Shown here: positions 63,030 to 64,000 of the stretch, piece by piece
How the letters are laid out: each line of letters opens with the position of its first letter
Position numbering within the stretch: position 1 is the stretch's first letter
Origin: Antennarius striatus
Taxonomy: Eukaryota > Chordata > Actinopteri > Lophiiformes > Antennariidae
DNA: 64,000 bases
Direction of reading: 5' to 3'
NCBI RefSeq assembly: GCF_040054535.1
Contig: NC_090784.1
Span: forward strand, 15,389,501-15,453,500
The notes under the pieces: generated by a model
Databases searched by the model: none
Told to the model about the DNA's origin: nothing
Seen by the model: the letters and a program-made list of their open reading frames with translations, nothing else
Position numbers and translations under genes: made by a program

Positions 63030-64000
63030 GACTGGAAATAATGTGCAGACACACGCATGCATATGGACGGCAATTTAATTTTCAAAAATTAGGGGTAAAC
63101 ATTAGATTAGCCAGACACTAAGCAGGAGGTCTTTCTGTTGGGTTTATAGCTCACCACCACACAGTAAACATGCGAGGCTATTTTGGGTTGTGTCAACCCC
63201 CTCCACCAACCCCCAAAACCACACTACAACACCTCTATCTCCTTCCATCATTCCCTTCCTGCTGCCACTCTTTGGCTCTGTTCACTCACAATTTCCCCCT
63301 TGTTCTTGAGGGTTGTGTAACAGACAGTGTTATTTAGCACTAGTTCAACTTAAATGTGTCTATTGCATTAAGTGCTGAAACCGTCATGAGCCCAAAAGAA
63401 ATGCAAGCACCATTTGTTATGCCATGACTTTCTGTGTTAACGCAATCAAGACATGATGGGGGTCTGTTTGGCTCCACCTCTGTGGCATCAGTGGAGGCAG
63501 TGGCAGTGTGAAATCATACATCTGTGTGAACGCCAACTGGAAAGACTGTGACAGTGCTACAGCGTTTTGACAACATGTTTTAAAGTGGATCGAACTGGTA
63601 AACTTAAGCAAACAGCAGCAGTGTGCAACTAAAGCTAAAGACAAACAAAAGTAGCGATAAATGTCTTTAAAGTGGTGAAACAGAACATTTGAGAGGTCCT
63701 TATTTGATTACAGGACAAGATGAACCATCATGTAACAGGGAAGGTAAATCCATTCTTTACAAAACACTGCTGAAACTTGTCAAACAAGGAACATGTCGTG
63801 TGTCGTTTAAGTCAATAGAGCAAACACGGAAGAGATTTTATCTGCTTGTTTGCAGTAGCAAATTCTATATCAATAAAAGTCTGATGTAAAAAATGCTATC
63901 AGGCAAAGTCATCTTTAACTTTGTTGTTCATGGTTTGATTTTGGTGATAAAAACAGTCAAAATACAAGTGAAGGGAGGTGGAGGAAGAGTATGTGACCAC
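63030..64000. other. No gene recognised at the right end
   Basis: No splice-bounded frame, RNA gene or named repeat was seen. It may be intron or upstream sequence of a gene outside the window. Confidence 0.5.

Overview
This window looks like nuclear DNA from a teleost fish. Its genes have introns with GT/AG splice sites, and long (CA)n microsatellites are frequent. Fish-type repeats are present (a LINE, a MITE-like element, retroposon tails). The gene set is the fish counterpart of human 1q21-q22: CHRNB2, the S100A13/S100A1 part of the S100 cluster, PBXIP1, LENEP and SHC1. All exons and joins were read by eye from splice sites, phase and similarity to remembered vertebrate proteins; no search was run.

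Layout. (1) 560-16852, plus strand: chrnb2, the neuronal nicotinic acetylcholine receptor beta-2 subunit. It has six coding exons (548 aa), a CpG-rich 5' end and large introns holding old repeats. (2) 19.7-29.8 kb, minus strand: three S100 EF-hand genes, an s100a1 and two S100A13/A14-like genes. Each has two coding exons split at the usual place between the EF-hands. (3) 31.3-40.8 kb, minus: pbxip1, ten coding exons (929 aa), membrane-anchored, with an acidic N-terminus, a coiled coil and a very large Lys/Glu/Trp-rich last exon. (4) 42.15-42.35 kb, minus: lenep, a 64-aa microprotein gene in a single exon. (5) 45.5-53.0 kb, minus: shc1, twelve coding exons encoding the p66 form (596 aa), with internal starts for p52 and p46. 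(6) 54.0-57.6 kb, minus: coding-like segments I cannot assign, including a 140-codon exon with an in-frame repeated E-x-I-x-W-(K/R)-(K/R)-R motif. This is the best candidate for something undescribed. (7) 58.9-61.5 kb: a decayed LINE. The rest to 64 kb is repeat fragments and sequence without a recognisable gene.

The genes are not an operon-like unit. They are an ancient syntenic neighbourhood with unrelated roles: synaptic ligand-gated channel, calcium sensors, a PBX/microtubule/receptor adaptor, a lens microprotein, and a phosphotyrosine adaptor. The most interesting regulatory features are a long (TG)n tract (transcript sense) 18 nt from the acceptor of the shc1 SH2 exon, a repeat carrying inverted ERR/NR5A-type half-sites near the pbxip1 promoter, and a short upstream reading frame before chrnb2.
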